A DNA stretch of 64,000 nucleotides. Source: Streptomyces noursei (GTDB lineage Bacteria; Actinomycetota; Actinomycetes; Streptomycetales; Streptomycetaceae). The stretch's first letter is position 1. Every line of letters starts with the position of its first letter. A program made the position numbers and the translations under genes. Under the pieces are notes generated by a model. It saw only the letters and a program-made list of their open reading frames with translations. It was not told the origin of the DNA and ran no database searches. This document shows positions 52,436 through 61,727 of the stretch, piece after piece. The stretch spans positions 8,432,001 to 8,496,000 of the forward strand of contig NZ_CP070326.1 in NCBI RefSeq assembly GCF_016917755.1, given 5' to 3'.

Positions 52436-53563
52436 GTGAAGTTCTCGATGATCTTCGAGGCGCAGCTGGCCGACCCGACGCCCGAACGGGAGCGCCAGGT
52501 CATCCACGACTGCGTCGAACAGGCCGTCTACGCCGAGGAGATGGGCTTCGACCGCATCTGGGCGGTGGAGCACCACTCGCTCACCCAGTACGCGCACATG
52601 AGCGCCTCGGAGATCTTCCTCACCTGGGTCGCCGCCCGGACCTCCCGGATCCGGATCGGCCACGGCGTGGTCACCATGCCGTTCGGCTACCAGCACCCGG
52701 TGCGGGTCGCCGAACGGGCCGCGATGCTCGACGTGCTCTCCGGCGGCCGGGTGGACATCGGTGCCGGACGCGGCGCCACCAAGCAGGAGATGGCGATGTA
52801 CGGGGTCCGCCCCGAGGACACCTACCCGCAGATGGAGGAGGCGCTGCGGATCTTCAGCAACGCCTGGCGGGAGCAGACCTTCGAGTGGCACGGCGCACTC
52901 GACATCGGCCCCGGCGCGATCCTCCCCCGCCCCGTGCAGGCCCCGCACCCGCCGCTGTTCATGGCCTGCTCCAAGCACGACACCCTCAAGCTCGCCGCCG
53001 AACTGGGCATCGGCGCCCTGGTGATGGGGTTCGCCGGCGCCGACGACGTGCGCGCGATGCGCAAGGTCTACGACGAGGCGATCGCCACCCGCGGCGGCGA
53101 CCGCTTCGTCTCCACCGAGGCCAACGACCACTTCTCCGCGCTGTGCCCGACGGTCGTGCTGGACGACGGCCCGGCCGCGTACCGCATCGGCACCCGCGGC
53201 CAGCGGTTCTTCGCCGAGGCGATCGCCCACTGGTATGGCAACGGCCCGGCGCCCACCGTCCACGACGAGCACGACGACCACGTGGCGGCGCTGGCCCAGG
53301 ACCGCGAGGAGCTGGTCGCCAAGCTGCACGAGGCCAACATCCCGGCCCGCCCGGTCGACACCGGCACCTACAACGCCCGGCACGCCTACGGCACCGCCCA
53401 GGACGCCATCGCCTACGCCGGACAGCTCCGGGGGATCGGGGTGGACGAGGTGATGTGCCTGATCCAGATGGGCACCGTGCCGCAGGAAGCCTGCCTGGAG
53501 ACCATCCGGCACTGGGGCGAGACGGTCATCCCGCACTTCCGGGCCCTGGAGGGACGGGCATGA
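52436..53563 (+). CDS. Luciferase-like (LLM class) flavin-dependent monooxygenase
   Basis: The product is 375 aa; GTG 52436 has GAGGAGG upstream. TIM-barrel LLM marks: MGFDRIWAVEHHSLTQYAHM, IRIGHGVVTMPFGYQHPVRV, DVLSGGRVDIGAGRGATKQE and EALRIFSNAWR. It uses reduced FMN or F420 and oxygen. The substrate is unknown; a terpenoid or steroid-derived ketone is plausible given the SDR and hydrolase in the same operon. The stop overlaps the SDR start. Confidence 0.88.
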   Translation: MKFSMIFEAQLADPTPERERQVIHDCVEQAVYAEEMGFDRIWAVEHHSLTQYAHMSASEIFLTWVAARTSRIRIGHGVVTMPFGYQHPVRVAERAAMLDVLSGGRVDIGAGRGATKQEMAMYGVRPEDTYPQMEEALRIFSNAWREQTFEWHGALDIGPGAILPRPVQAPHPPLFMACSKHDTLKLAAELGIGALVMGFAGADDVRAMRKVYDEAIATRGGDRFVSTEANDHFSALCPTVVLDDGPAAYRIGTRGQRFFAEAIAHWYGNGPAPTVHDEHDDHVAALAQDREELVAKLHEANIPARPVDTGTYNARHAYGTAQDAIAYAGQLRGIGVDEVMCLIQMGTVPQEACLETIRHWGETVIPHFRALEGRA

Positions 53564-54315
53564 GCGCCGCCGACGGGGCACGGCTCGACGGCAAGGTCGC
53601 GGTGATCACCGGCGCCGGTCGCGGGCAGGGCGCGGCGGAGGCCCGGCTGTTCGTGGCGTCCGGCGCCCGGGTGGTGCTCGGCGACGTCCGTGAGGAGGAG
53701 GGCCGGGCGCTCGCCGCCGAACTGGGCGACGCGGCCCGGTTCGTCCGGCACGACGTCACCGACGCGGACGGCTGGCGGGCGGTGGTCGACACCGCGGTCA
53801 CCGCCTTCGGCCGGCTGGACGTCCTGGTGAACAACGCCGCACTGTGGCGGACCGCGCCGGTCGACCAGGAGACCGAGGAGAACTTCGACCGGCTGTTGCG
53901 GGTCAATCTGCTCGGCCCGTTCCTGGGCATCCAGGCGGTGATCCCCGCGCTGCGCACGGCGGGCGGCGGCTCGGTCGTCAACATCTCCTCGACCGCCGGA
54001 CTGCGCGGCATCCCCGGTCACTCGGCCTACGGGGCGAGCAAGTTCGGGCTGCGCGGGCTCACCAAGTCCGCCGCGCTCGATCTGGCCGGTGACCGGATCC
54101 GGGTCAACTCCGTCCACCCCGGCATGATCGACACCCCGATGGTGGCGGACGTCCTGGGCCCCGCCCCCGGCGAACAGGACTGGCCGCGGGTGCCGCTGCG
54201 CCGCGTTGGCCGCCCGGACGAGGTGGCCGAACTGGTCCGCTTCCTGGCGTCCGACGCGTCCGGCTACATCACCGGCGCCGAGTTCGCGGTGGACGGGGGG
54301 CTGACCACCCGATGA
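53560..54315 (+). CDS. SDR similar to 3alpha/20beta-hydroxysteroid dehydrogenase (FabG3-like)
   Basis: The product is 251 aa. TGAGRGQG cofactor loop (with ARLFVASGARVVLGDVREEE giving NAD preference), NNAA, Ser in NISSTAG and YGASK. The segments RIRVNSVHPGMIDTPM and GYITGAEFAVDGGLTT closely resemble the Streptomyces 20beta-HSD family. The start lies inside the monooxygenase stop (ATGA), and the next gene starts inside its own stop. Confidence 0.87.
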   Translation: MSAADGARLDGKVAVITGAGRGQGAAEARLFVASGARVVLGDVREEEGRALAAELGDAARFVRHDVTDADGWRAVVDTAVTAFGRLDVLVNNAALWRTAPVDQETEENFDRLLRVNLLGPFLGIQAVIPALRTAGGGSVVNISSTAGLRGIPGHSAYGASKFGLRGLTKSAALDLAGDRIRVNSVHPGMIDTPMVADVLGPAPGEQDWPRVPLRRVGRPDEVAELVRFLASDASGYITGAEFAVDGGLTTR

Positions 54316-55311
54316 CCGGCACCCCGCCCGGGCCGGCCGCCGGCGCCCCCGATCCCCTCTCCCCCCGGGCGCGGCTCATCGTGAACGCGCTGTCCGCGGA
54401 CTTCCCGGACCCGGCGCGCGGCCCGCTGGACGCCGCCGCGCTGCGCCGCGCCTCCCGGGCCGCCCCGCCCGAGCCCGGCGACGACGGGGTCGCCTCGGCC
54501 GACCGCACCGTCCCCGGCCCGCCCGGCGCGCCCGCCCTCCCGGTCCGCGTCTACCGGCCGGACGGCCCCGCCGCCGGGCCCCGCCCGCTGATCGTCTTCT
54601 TCCACGGCGGCGGCTGGGTGCTCTGCGACCTGGACACCCACGACGGTCTGTGCCGCCAACTCGCCCGGCGCTGCGGAGCGGTGGTGGTCTCGGTGGATTA
54701 CCGCCGGGCCCCCGAGGACCGCTTCCCGGCCGCCGCCGAGGACGCCTACGCGGCGACCGCATGGGCCGCCGCGCGGGCGACGGAGCTGGGCTGCGACCCG
54801 GCCCGGGGTGGCGGTCGTCGGCGACTCCAGCGGGGGCAACCTGGCCGCCGCGGTCACCCTGATGGCCCGGGATCGCGGCGGCCCGCCGCTCGCCGCCCAA
54901 CTGCTGCTCTACCCGGCCCTGGACCACCGGCTGGCGGGCCGCTCGGCCGTCGACCACGCCACCGGCTTCTTCCACACCACGGCCCATATGCGCTGGTACT
55001 GGGACCAGTACCTGGGCCCGGACGGCGACCGCGGGCACCCGTACGCCTCCCCGGGACTCGCCCCGGACCTGACCGGGCTGCCGCCCGCGCTGCTGGTGCT
55101 GCCCGAGTGCGATCCGCTGCGGGACGAGGGGCGCGCCTACGGGGAGGCACTGCGGGCCGCCGGCGTGGCGGCGCGCGTGGCCGAATACCCCGGCACCTTC
55201 CACGGGTTCCTCGGGGCGGCGGGGCGGCTGCCGGCCGCCGACGCCGCGCTGGAAGCGGCCACCAACTGGCTGGTCGGCACGCTGTGTGACGGTGGCGTGA
55301 CGAGCGGGTGA
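54312..55311 (+). pseudogene. Alpha/beta hydrolase (HSL-like, fold-3) disrupted by a frameshift
   Basis: The first frame encodes LIVFFHGGGWVLCDLDTHDG and VVVSVDYRRAPEDRFPAA, the oxyanion HGGG and following motif of HSL-type esterases. The second frame continues with VVGDSSGGNLAAAV (nucleophile Ser), later DPLRDEG (Asp) and GTFHGFLG (His). The frames meet in GGGG at 54805-54808; with GGG the protein would read through (DPARVAVVGDSSGG). It is a recent inactivation or a sequencing error. Confidence 0.75.
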
Positions 55312-55452
55312 GCGGCGGGTGGCTAGGGTGGTGACACTGTGCGGGGGCGCCGTGGCGGGCCGTCGATGCGGTGCGCCGCCGCACGTCGAGTGCCAGACTT
55401 GAAGCACCGCGCCCGGCCGCCGGCCGGGGCCCATGTGACCGAGGGGAACGAC

Positions 55453-55746
55453 ATGACCTGGGCATCTTGGACGACGGTGGGGATTCACGCCCGCCCCGGC
55501 GCGGTGCAGACCGAGGAGATCGGCCCGATGCAGGGCGACCTGACCATCCACACCACGTGGTCGGAGGACGAGGCGCACGTCGCCGTCCAGTACACCGGCT
55601 CCTCGGACTGGTACACCATGGTCGGCAGCCCCGTCCCCTGTCACTCGGAGGCGGACAGTCGGGCCTTCCACCAGGCCGTCGTCGAGGCGGTCCGGGGCGG
55701 CGAGAAGGCCCACGCGTCGTTGGAGGAGCTCTTCCGCACCGGATAG
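55453..55746 (+). CDS. Small acidic hypothetical protein
   Basis: The product is 97 aa; GAGGGGAAC precedes ATG 55453. It contains DLTIHTTWSEDEAHVAVQYT and SSDWYTMVGSPVPCHSEADS and ends ASLEELFRTG. The pattern suggests a small alpha/beta domain, and similar short proteins occur in Streptomyces. The function is unknown. A perfect 26-bp palindromic terminator follows at 55771. Confidence 0.7.
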   Translation: MTWASWTTVGIHARPGAVQTEEIGPMQGDLTIHTTWSEDEAHVAVQYTGSSDWYTMVGSPVPCHSEADSRAFHQAVVEAVRGGEKAHASLEELFRTG

Positions 55747-55770
55747 CCCCCTCGGCATCCCCGCGCGCAG

Positions 55771-55796
55771 GCCGGGACGGCGATCGCCGTCCCGGC
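55771..55796 (+). terminator. Perfect palindromic terminator
   Basis: GCCGGGACGGCGA / TCGCCGTCCCGGC forms a 13-bp perfect stem followed by TTCGTC, 24 bp after the small gene. Rightward termination is likely. Confidence 0.8.
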
Positions 55797-55860
55797 TTCG
55801 TCATGCCCGGAAACTTCCGCACGCCGCGGGGCAACCCCGGCGCGATCTGGTGAGTCTCTC

Positions 55861-55960
55861 CCGTCGGAACACGATTGGTCATCTTCCGACTACCTAAAGC
55901 TGATCAATTATCAATTTTTGACTACCTAGTGTTGAAAATTGATCATTTCTCTTTACATGC
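55861..55960. promoter_or_regulatory. AT-rich regulatory region upstream of the M4 protease
   Basis: In DNA of over 70 percent GC this stretch falls to roughly one-third GC. TGATCAATT (55901-55909) and AATTGATCA (55937-55945) are perfect inverted repeats. GACTACCTA occurs twice, at 55888 and 55920, 32 bp apart (about three helix turns). It is probably the promoter/operator of the protease. The binding protein is unknown (possibly Lsr2-like or a dimeric repressor). Confidence 0.65.
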
Positions 55961-56078
55961 CCATGCCAGGCAGACCAGGGTCTGTGCGGGGCCGGACGGC
56001 CCCCGCGGTGTGCAACGCCACCGCGTGTACGGGCGGTTGGCGCATTCCACCGCTCACAGCACATAAGGACGCAGATCT

Positions 56079-57854
56079 GTGCGTAGACCCCACATACGCA
56101 GTCGCCGCCTGGCGATAGCCCTGGCCGTGACCACGGCCGCCACCCTCAGCGCGGGCGCCGCCGTCGCGACGCCGGCCTCCCCCTCCGCACCATCGGCCAC
56201 CGGCACCCCCGCGATCGTCGACGCGGCGCGCGCCGCCGCCTACGCCCACTCCGCCACCACCGGCGTCGGCGCACAGGACACCCTCAAGGCCACCGACACC
56301 CTGGTCGACGCCGACGGCAGCCGGCACGTGCGGTTCGTCCGCACCCATCGCGGCATGCCGGTGCTCGGCGGCGACCTGGTCGTCCACCTCGGCGCCGACT
56401 CCTCCTACCAGGGCGTGACCCGGGCCGCCCGCCACACGGTCGATCTGCCCACCGCCGACCCGAAGCTGTCGGGCCGCCAGGCCGCCGCCAAGGCCGCCGC
56501 CGTGGCACAGGGCACCGCCGGCGAGCCCCGACTCGTCGTCGACGCCCGCGCCGGCCGGACCGCCCTCGCCTACCAGGTGCAGGTCGACGACAGCGGCACC
56601 GCCGAGGCCGGCGGCGCCCGGACCGTCGTCATCGACGCCGCCACCGGCAACGTCCTCAGCAACATCCCGGTCAACGAGCCGTTCCTGTCGCCGTCGGTCC
56701 AGCACAAGCTCCGGCAGCGCGGCGAACGGCTCACCCCCGGCACCGCGGTGGCCGCCACCCCGCCCGCCCCGGGCAAGCCCGCCGCCGGCCACTACCCGGC
56801 CCCGGCCACCGGCTCCGGCGTGTCCTTCTTCGTCGGCACCGTGCCGCTGTCCACCACCCAGACCACCAAGAACGCCTTCGTCCTGCGGGACGGCACCCGC
56901 GGCAACACCGAGACCCGCGACGCCGGCGGCAAGGAACTCGACAAGTTCCTCACCGGCAAGCCCTTCACCAGCGGCACCAACAGCTGGGGCAACGGCACCA
57001 CCGGCAACCGCACCACCGCCGCGGTCGACGCCCAGTTCGGCATCACCAGCACCCTGGACTTCTACAAGAAGACCTTCGGCCGCAAGGGCATCAAGAACGA
57101 CGGCGCCGGCGCGCACGCCCTAGTCCACTACGGCGCGAACGTCGGCAACGCCTTCTGGTCCTCGGACTGCGGCTGCATGCTCTACGGCGACGGGGACGGC
57201 AAGCTCTTCACCAAGCCGCTGGTCGTCCTGGACGTCACCGGCCACGAGCTGACCCACGGCGTGGTCGACGCCACCGCCGGCCTCGAACCCACCCGCGTCG
57301 ACCCCGAGGGCCGCCAGTTCGGCGAGCCGGGCGCGCTCAACGAGTCGCTCGCGGACATCTTCGGCAGCGCGGTGGAGTTCGCCACCAACAACCCGAAGAA
57401 CCCGCCCAACTACCTCATGGGCGAGAAGCTCGGCCTGGCCCAGAAGTTCCTGCGCCGGCTGGACAAGCCGTCCCTGGACAAGCTCGAAGGGACCGTCGAC
57501 TACTGGTCGAAGGACACCTACGACACCGAGGTGCACGCCGGCTCCGGGGTCTCCTCGCACGCCTTCTACCTGCTGGCCGAGGGCAGCGGCAAGAAGACCA
57601 TCGGCCGCGTCGCCTACGACTCCGCCACCTACGACGGCGCCAAGGTGACCGGCATCGGCCGGGACAAGGCCCTGGCGATCTTCTACCGGGCGCTGACCCG
57701 GTACATGGTCTCCACGACCGACTTCCACGACGCCCGGACCGCCACCCTCCAGGCCGCCAAGGACCTCTACGGCGCGGGCAGCACCGCGTACCGCACGGTC
57801 GATCGCGCCTGGGCCGCGGTCAACGTCACCGCCGCCAACGCCCCCCGGCGCTGA
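56079..57854 (+). CDS. Secreted M4 (thermolysin-like) metalloprotease
   Basis: This 591-aa preproprotein starts at GTG 56079. Signal: RRLAIALAVTTAATLSAGAAVA. The FTP/PepSY propeptide region is about residues 45-215 (for example FVRTHRGMPVLGGDLVVH). The catalytic domain has zinc ligands His389 and His393 in GHELTHG and Glu422 in ALNESLADIFG, and the SGVSSHAFYLL substrate region. The size and order fit Streptomyces griseus-type neutral proteases. It is probably controlled by the AT-rich region upstream. A terminator follows at 57873. Confidence 0.93.
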   Translation: MRRPHIRSRRLAIALAVTTAATLSAGAAVATPASPSAPSATGTPAIVDAARAAAYAHSATTGVGAQDTLKATDTLVDADGSRHVRFVRTHRGMPVLGGDLVVHLGADSSYQGVTRAARHTVDLPTADPKLSGRQAAAKAAAVAQGTAGEPRLVVDARAGRTALAYQVQVDDSGTAEAGGARTVVIDAATGNVLSNIPVNEPFLSPSVQHKLRQRGERLTPGTAVAATPPAPGKPAAGHYPAPATGSGVSFFVGTVPLSTTQTTKNAFVLRDGTRGNTETRDAGGKELDKFLTGKPFTSGTNSWGNGTTGNRTTAAVDAQFGITSTLDFYKKTFGRKGIKNDGAGAHALVHYGANVGNAFWSSDCGCMLYGDGDGKLFTKPLVVLDVTGHELTHGVVDATAGLEPTRVDPEGRQFGEPGALNESLADIFGSAVEFATNNPKNPPNYLMGEKLGLAQKFLRRLDKPSLDKLEGTVDYWSKDTYDTEVHAGSGVSSHAFYLLAEGSGKKTIGRVAYDSATYDGAKVTGIGRDKALAIFYRALTRYMVSTTDFHDARTATLQAAKDLYGAGSTAYRTVDRAWAAVNVTAANAPRR

Positions 57855-57872
57855 CCGGGCACCGCACCGATC

Positions 57873-57906
57873 GGACCGGTGCCCCCGCCACGCGGGGCAC
57901 CGGTCC
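57873..57906 (+). terminator. Hairpin terminator after the protease
   Basis: GGACCGGTGCCCC (57873-57885) pairs perfectly with GGGGCACCGGTCC (57894-57906), 8-nt loop, 19 bp past the protease stop. Confidence 0.8.
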
Positions 57907-57941
57907 TGGCCGGCCGGGGCGCCGGCGCCTACGTTGACGCC

Positions 57942-59144
57942 ATGACCGTGCGCACCGGGCGGAGGCGCCGCCTCGGCAGCCCCGCCGCGGCGGGCGTCTT
58001 CGCGATCGGCATGGCCGGGACGACCCTGCCCACCCCCCTCTATGGGCTCTACCGGCAGCAACTGGGCTTCTCCGAGCTGATGGTGACGGTGGTCTTCGCC
58101 ACCTACGCCGTCGGGGTGATCGCGGTGCTGTTCGGCGCCGGCAACGTCTCCGACGCCACCGGCCGGCGCCCGGTGCTGTTCGCCGCGCTGGGCCTGTCCG
58201 CGGCGAGCTCCCTGTGCTTCCTCCTTGAGGACGGTCTGCCGCTGCTGCTGCTCGGCCGGGTGCTGTCCGGCTTCGCCGCCGGGCTGTTCAGCGGCGCCGC
58301 CACCGCCGCCGTCCTCGAACTGGCCCGCCCCGGGCGGGAATCCCGGGCCGGCTTCGCCGCCACCGCCGCCAACATGGGCGGCCTGGGCTGCGGCCCGCTG
58401 CTGGCCGGACTGCTCGCCCAGTACGCGCCCCGGCCACTGGCCCTCCCCTTCCTCGTCCACCTGGTCCTGCTGGTCCTCGCCGCGCAGGTCACCTGGTTCC
58501 TGCCGGAGACCGTCGCGCACCCGCACCGACCCCGCTCCCCGCGTCCCCAGGGGATGCGGATCCCCCCGGCCGTCCGCGGGGTGTTCGCCCCCGCCGCCAT
58601 CGCCGCGTTCGCCGGCTTCGCGCTCCTCGGGCTGTTCACCGCGATCGCGCCGAGCTTCGTCGCGCGGACCCTCGGCGAGCACAACCTCGCGGTCTCCGGG
58701 GCGGTCGTCTGCACGGTCTTCCTGGGCTCGACGCTCGGCCAGGCCCTGACCGGCCGGCTCGGCGTCCGCACCGCCCTGCCGGTCGGCTGTCTGGTCCTGG
58801 TGCTGGGGCTCTGCCTGGTCGGCGCCTCGCTCGCCGCGGACTCGCTGCCCGTCCTGGTCGCCGGCGCGCTGTGCGGCGGCACCGGCCAGGGCCTGGCGTT
58901 CCGCGCCGGACTCACCGCGGTGGGCGCCGCGGCCCCGCCGGAACACCGCGGCGGCACCCTGTCCGCCTTCTTCCTCGTCGCCTACCTCGGCATCTCCCTG
59001 CCGGTGGTGGGCGTCGGCGCGCTCACCATGGCCCTGGGGCTGCGCGGGGCGGGGCTCGTCTTCGCCGGATGCGTCATCGCGGTGGCGGTGGCGGTCGGCG
59101 GGTACGTCCTGCGGCACCCCCTGCCGGCGGAGGACGCCGCCTGA
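57942..59144 (+). CDS. MFS transporter (drug-exporter-like)
   Basis: The product is 400 aa from ATG 57942. Twelve helices; loop 2-3 has GAGNVSDATGRRPVL (MFS motif A variant), and helix 5 has TAANMGGLGCGPLLAGLLAQ (antiporter motif C). This is the DHA family layout. The substrate is unknown. It is monocistronic. Confidence 0.85.
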   Translation: MTVRTGRRRRLGSPAAAGVFAIGMAGTTLPTPLYGLYRQQLGFSELMVTVVFATYAVGVIAVLFGAGNVSDATGRRPVLFAALGLSAASSLCFLLEDGLPLLLLGRVLSGFAAGLFSGAATAAVLELARPGRESRAGFAATAANMGGLGCGPLLAGLLAQYAPRPLALPFLVHLVLLVLAAQVTWFLPETVAHPHRPRSPRPQGMRIPPAVRGVFAPAAIAAFAGFALLGLFTAIAPSFVARTLGEHNLAVSGAVVCTVFLGSTLGQALTGRLGVRTALPVGCLVLVLGLCLVGASLAADSLPVLVAGALCGGTGQGLAFRAGLTAVGAAAPPEHRGGTLSAFFLVAYLGISLPVVGVGALTMALGLRGAGLVFAGCVIAVAVAVGGYVLRHPLPAEDAA

Positions 59145-59432
59145 ACCCCGTGCGTCCGCTCCGGACTGACCGGCCGGATTTCGGGCAAGGCTCCAACGAC
59201 CGTTTGCCACAGTCGAATTGGGCGGCCCGTGAGCGTCGACGACGGCACGGCGACGCTCCCGGGGAACGCCCGGACACCCACAGGAGCGAGACGTCCGGAA
59301 GGAGGGCCGCCCGTCCGCCGGCAGACCCGGCGGTGACGATCCGGTGGCCGCGCACCACACCGGTACAGGGCCCGCGCGCATTCATCGAGCCCCGTGCCGG
59401 CGCCCGGCACGCCGCACCACAGGAGTCCCCGC

Positions 59433-59690
59433 ATGACCGAAACCCGCGCCACCGCCCGCCCTGCCGACACCGCCCCGCCCGACGGCTGCGAACTGCTCGT
59501 CCGCGACGCCCGCCTGCTGGTCGTCGACGCCGACACCGAGATCCCCGGCGGCTGGATCGCGCTGCGGGACGGCCGGGTCGCGGCCTACGGACGCCCCGGC
59601 TCCGAGCCCACGGGGGCCGCCCGGACGCTCGTGGCCACCGGCCGCCTGGTCACCCCCGGCCTGATCAACACCCACCACCACCTCACCAGG
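59433..59690 (+). pseudogene. 8-Oxoguanine/guanine deaminase N-terminal fragment
   Basis: ATG 59433 with AGGAG. About 84 residues, with DGRVAAYGRPG and LVATGRLVTPGLINTHHHL, the first metal-binding HxH region of amidohydrolase deaminases. Homology breaks within the loop after NTHHHL, exactly where the antisense permease remnant begins. The remaining 370 residues are missing. Confidence 0.78.
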
Positions 59691-60456
59691 GCGACCACCA
59701 GCGCCGCGGTCGAGGGGCTGCCGAAGACCAGTTGCCACCACTGCGGGAAGCGGTGGTGGATCCGCGGGGCGACGACCGGCAGCATCCCGACCCGATCGCC
59801 GCCGCCCCGACGAGGAGGTTGTCGCCGTGGTCGAGCCCGGCCCGGCGCAGAAGGGAGATGTCGACCATCGCGACGGTGGCGAAGCACATCAACGAGACGG
59901 CACCGACGACGGGTTGGGGCAGGGAGGCGATCAAATCGCCCAGCTTGGAGAGCGTTCCCAGGAGCACCATGGCGGCGCCGCCGGCCGCGGTGACGTACCG
60001 GCTGCGGACGCCGGTCATGAGCGTGAGCCCGATGTTCCCGGCGAAGACGGTGTCGGGGAAGGAGTTCATGGCGCCGCCGAGCACCCCTGACAGACCGTCG
60101 GCGGCCAGGCCGCGCCGCAGGGCCCGGTCGGTCAGCGGCCGCTCCACCGCCTCGCCGACGGCGATCATCTGCGCGGTCGACTCGGCGAACACCGGCAGCC
60201 TGGCGCCGAGGAGGCGCCCGACGCCCAGGCTCTGCACCAGGGTGACGACGCCGGCGACGAAGACGTCCGCGTTGACCAGGACGCCGACCGATGCCTCGTC
60301 CAGCCCCGCACCGGCCCCGAACATCAGCGGCACCGCGATGGCCCCCGCGTACATCACCAGCGCGTGCTGCACGCCGAGGCCCACCGTCCGGCCGGCGGTG
60401 GGGTGCCGTTCCCCGTCGGCGCGGGCGGCCCGCGGGCGGTGGTGACGTTCAGTCAC
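59685..60456 (-). pseudogene. NCS2 xanthine/urate permease, internally deleted and frameshifted
   Basis: Starts GLGVQHALVMYAGAIAVPLM (NCS2 N-terminus), reaches GVGRLLGARLPV, then jumps to FAESTAQMIAVGEAVERPLT. That skips the central helices including the substrate-binding NCS2 motif. Near 59820 the frame shifts so that the end VVAPRIHHRFPQWWQLVFGS is in another frame, and it terminates at the deaminase fragment. Its GTG start overlaps the end of the dioxygenase gene, so it was once co-transcribed with it. Confidence 0.8.
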
Positions 60457-61510
60457 CCTTGGCGGCGCGCAGTCGGGCGGCCTCGCGGGGCGAGTTGGCG
60501 TTGGGCTTCCCGGCCCGCGAGCCGCCCAGTTTCTCGGCGAGGTGCCGGCCGACGGTCGTGGGCGGGTACAGCGGCTCGGTGCCCGCCGGGACGCAGCCGG
60601 GCAGACAGCTGATCTCGGCGTCCCAGTTGCCGTCGTGGAAGAACGCGGCGGAGCGGCGGCGCACCACCCGCCCGGTGGCGTCGGCCGGCGGCAGCACCCG
60701 GTGCAGCGTCGACAGCCACCGGTCGTTGGTCCAACGGGCCAGCAGATCGCCGAGGTTGACGAGAAGACAGCCGGGCTCCGGCAGGACGTCGTGCCAGCGC
60801 CCGTCGGTGTCGAGGATCTGCAGCCCGGGGACCCGGTCGGCCCACAGCACGGTGACGATGCCGTAGTCGGTGTGGGCGCCCATGCCCATCTGGTCGCGGT
60901 CGAGGGCCACTTCGCGCTCGGGGAGCGGGTAGTGGTTCATCCGGAGCACGTCGAGGGAGTGGTCGGTGAACGGTGCGAAGTGGTCCGCCGGCAGGCCCAG
61001 GGCGTGCGCGAAGATCCCGGTCAACCGGCGGGCGAGCCCGCCGGCCTGGGTGCACCACTCCTCCACCGCCTCCCGGAATCCCGGCAGCGCCGGCCAGATG
61101 TTGGCCGGGTAGTGGGCCGCGGGCAGTGCCAGGTCCGGGTAGGCGGCGGCCTCCGCTCCGACGTTGAACGCCTCGAAGAGGTCCTCGGTCGCCGCCGGCA
61201 CGCCCAGGCTCAGGCTGAGCTTCTCGGTGCGCGGCGGGGTGTAGCCGCGGTTGACGTCCGGGGACGGGGCGCACAGCGCCTTCTTCTCGTCCATCGGGAG
61301 GGCGAAGAAGGCGTCCAGCGCCGCGGCGAACGCGTGCGCCGCGGCGTCGGCGATGCCATGCCCCTTGATCTGCATGAATCCGACGGTGCGGGCGGCCCGG
61401 TCGATCTCGCCCGCGATGCCGGCCCGGTCGGCGGCGGTGCCGTCCGCCCAGGCGGAGATGTCGATGACGGGTACGTCGAGTACCCCGTTCACGGCCGTGG
61501 CCCTGCCCAT
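60449..61510 (-). CDS. Isopenicillin-N-synthase-like 2OG-Fe(II) dioxygenase
   Basis: The product is 353 aa. N-terminal DIOX_N domain (VPVIDISAWADG, VGFMQIKGHGI). The 2OG-FeII_Oxy domain has the iron motif GAHTDYGIVTVL (His and Asp) and LHRVL (distal His). The operon with a purine permease suggests hydroxylation of a purine or related heterocycle; this is an inference. Start ATG 61510 is not well supported by a ribosome-binding site but agrees with family length. Confidence 0.85.
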   Translation of the reverse strand: MGRATAVNGVLDVPVIDISAWADGTAADRAGIAGEIDRAARTVGFMQIKGHGIADAAAHAFAAALDAFFALPMDEKKALCAPSPDVNRGYTPPRTEKLSLSLGVPAATEDLFEAFNVGAEAAAYPDLALPAAHYPANIWPALPGFREAVEEWCTQAGGLARRLTGIFAHALGLPADHFAPFTDHSLDVLRMNHYPLPEREVALDRDQMGMGAHTDYGIVTVLWADRVPGLQILDTDGRWHDVLPEPGCLLVNLGDLLARWTNDRWLSTLHRVLPPADATGRVVRRRSAAFFHDGNWDAEISCLPGCVPAGTEPLYPPTTVGRHLAEKLGGSRAGKPNANSPREAARLRAAKGD

Positions 61511-61727
61511 CGCAGCCTTCCTTCCCTCGCGCCGTTCCCCTCCCCTGGGGTGTCCGCCGGTCCCGCGCGGCGCCCACCCTCCCCTATCCGCTTCAACAGT
61601 TTGATGAACTTCTTGTTAACGCTCCCGAGCCGAACGAGCCGAAATCAGCCGCCCATTGACCGGGACGCCCCGTCGACTCCCCTGTATGCGGCGCGCCTTC
61701 GCCGATTTCCGGACACGCGCGAGACCC

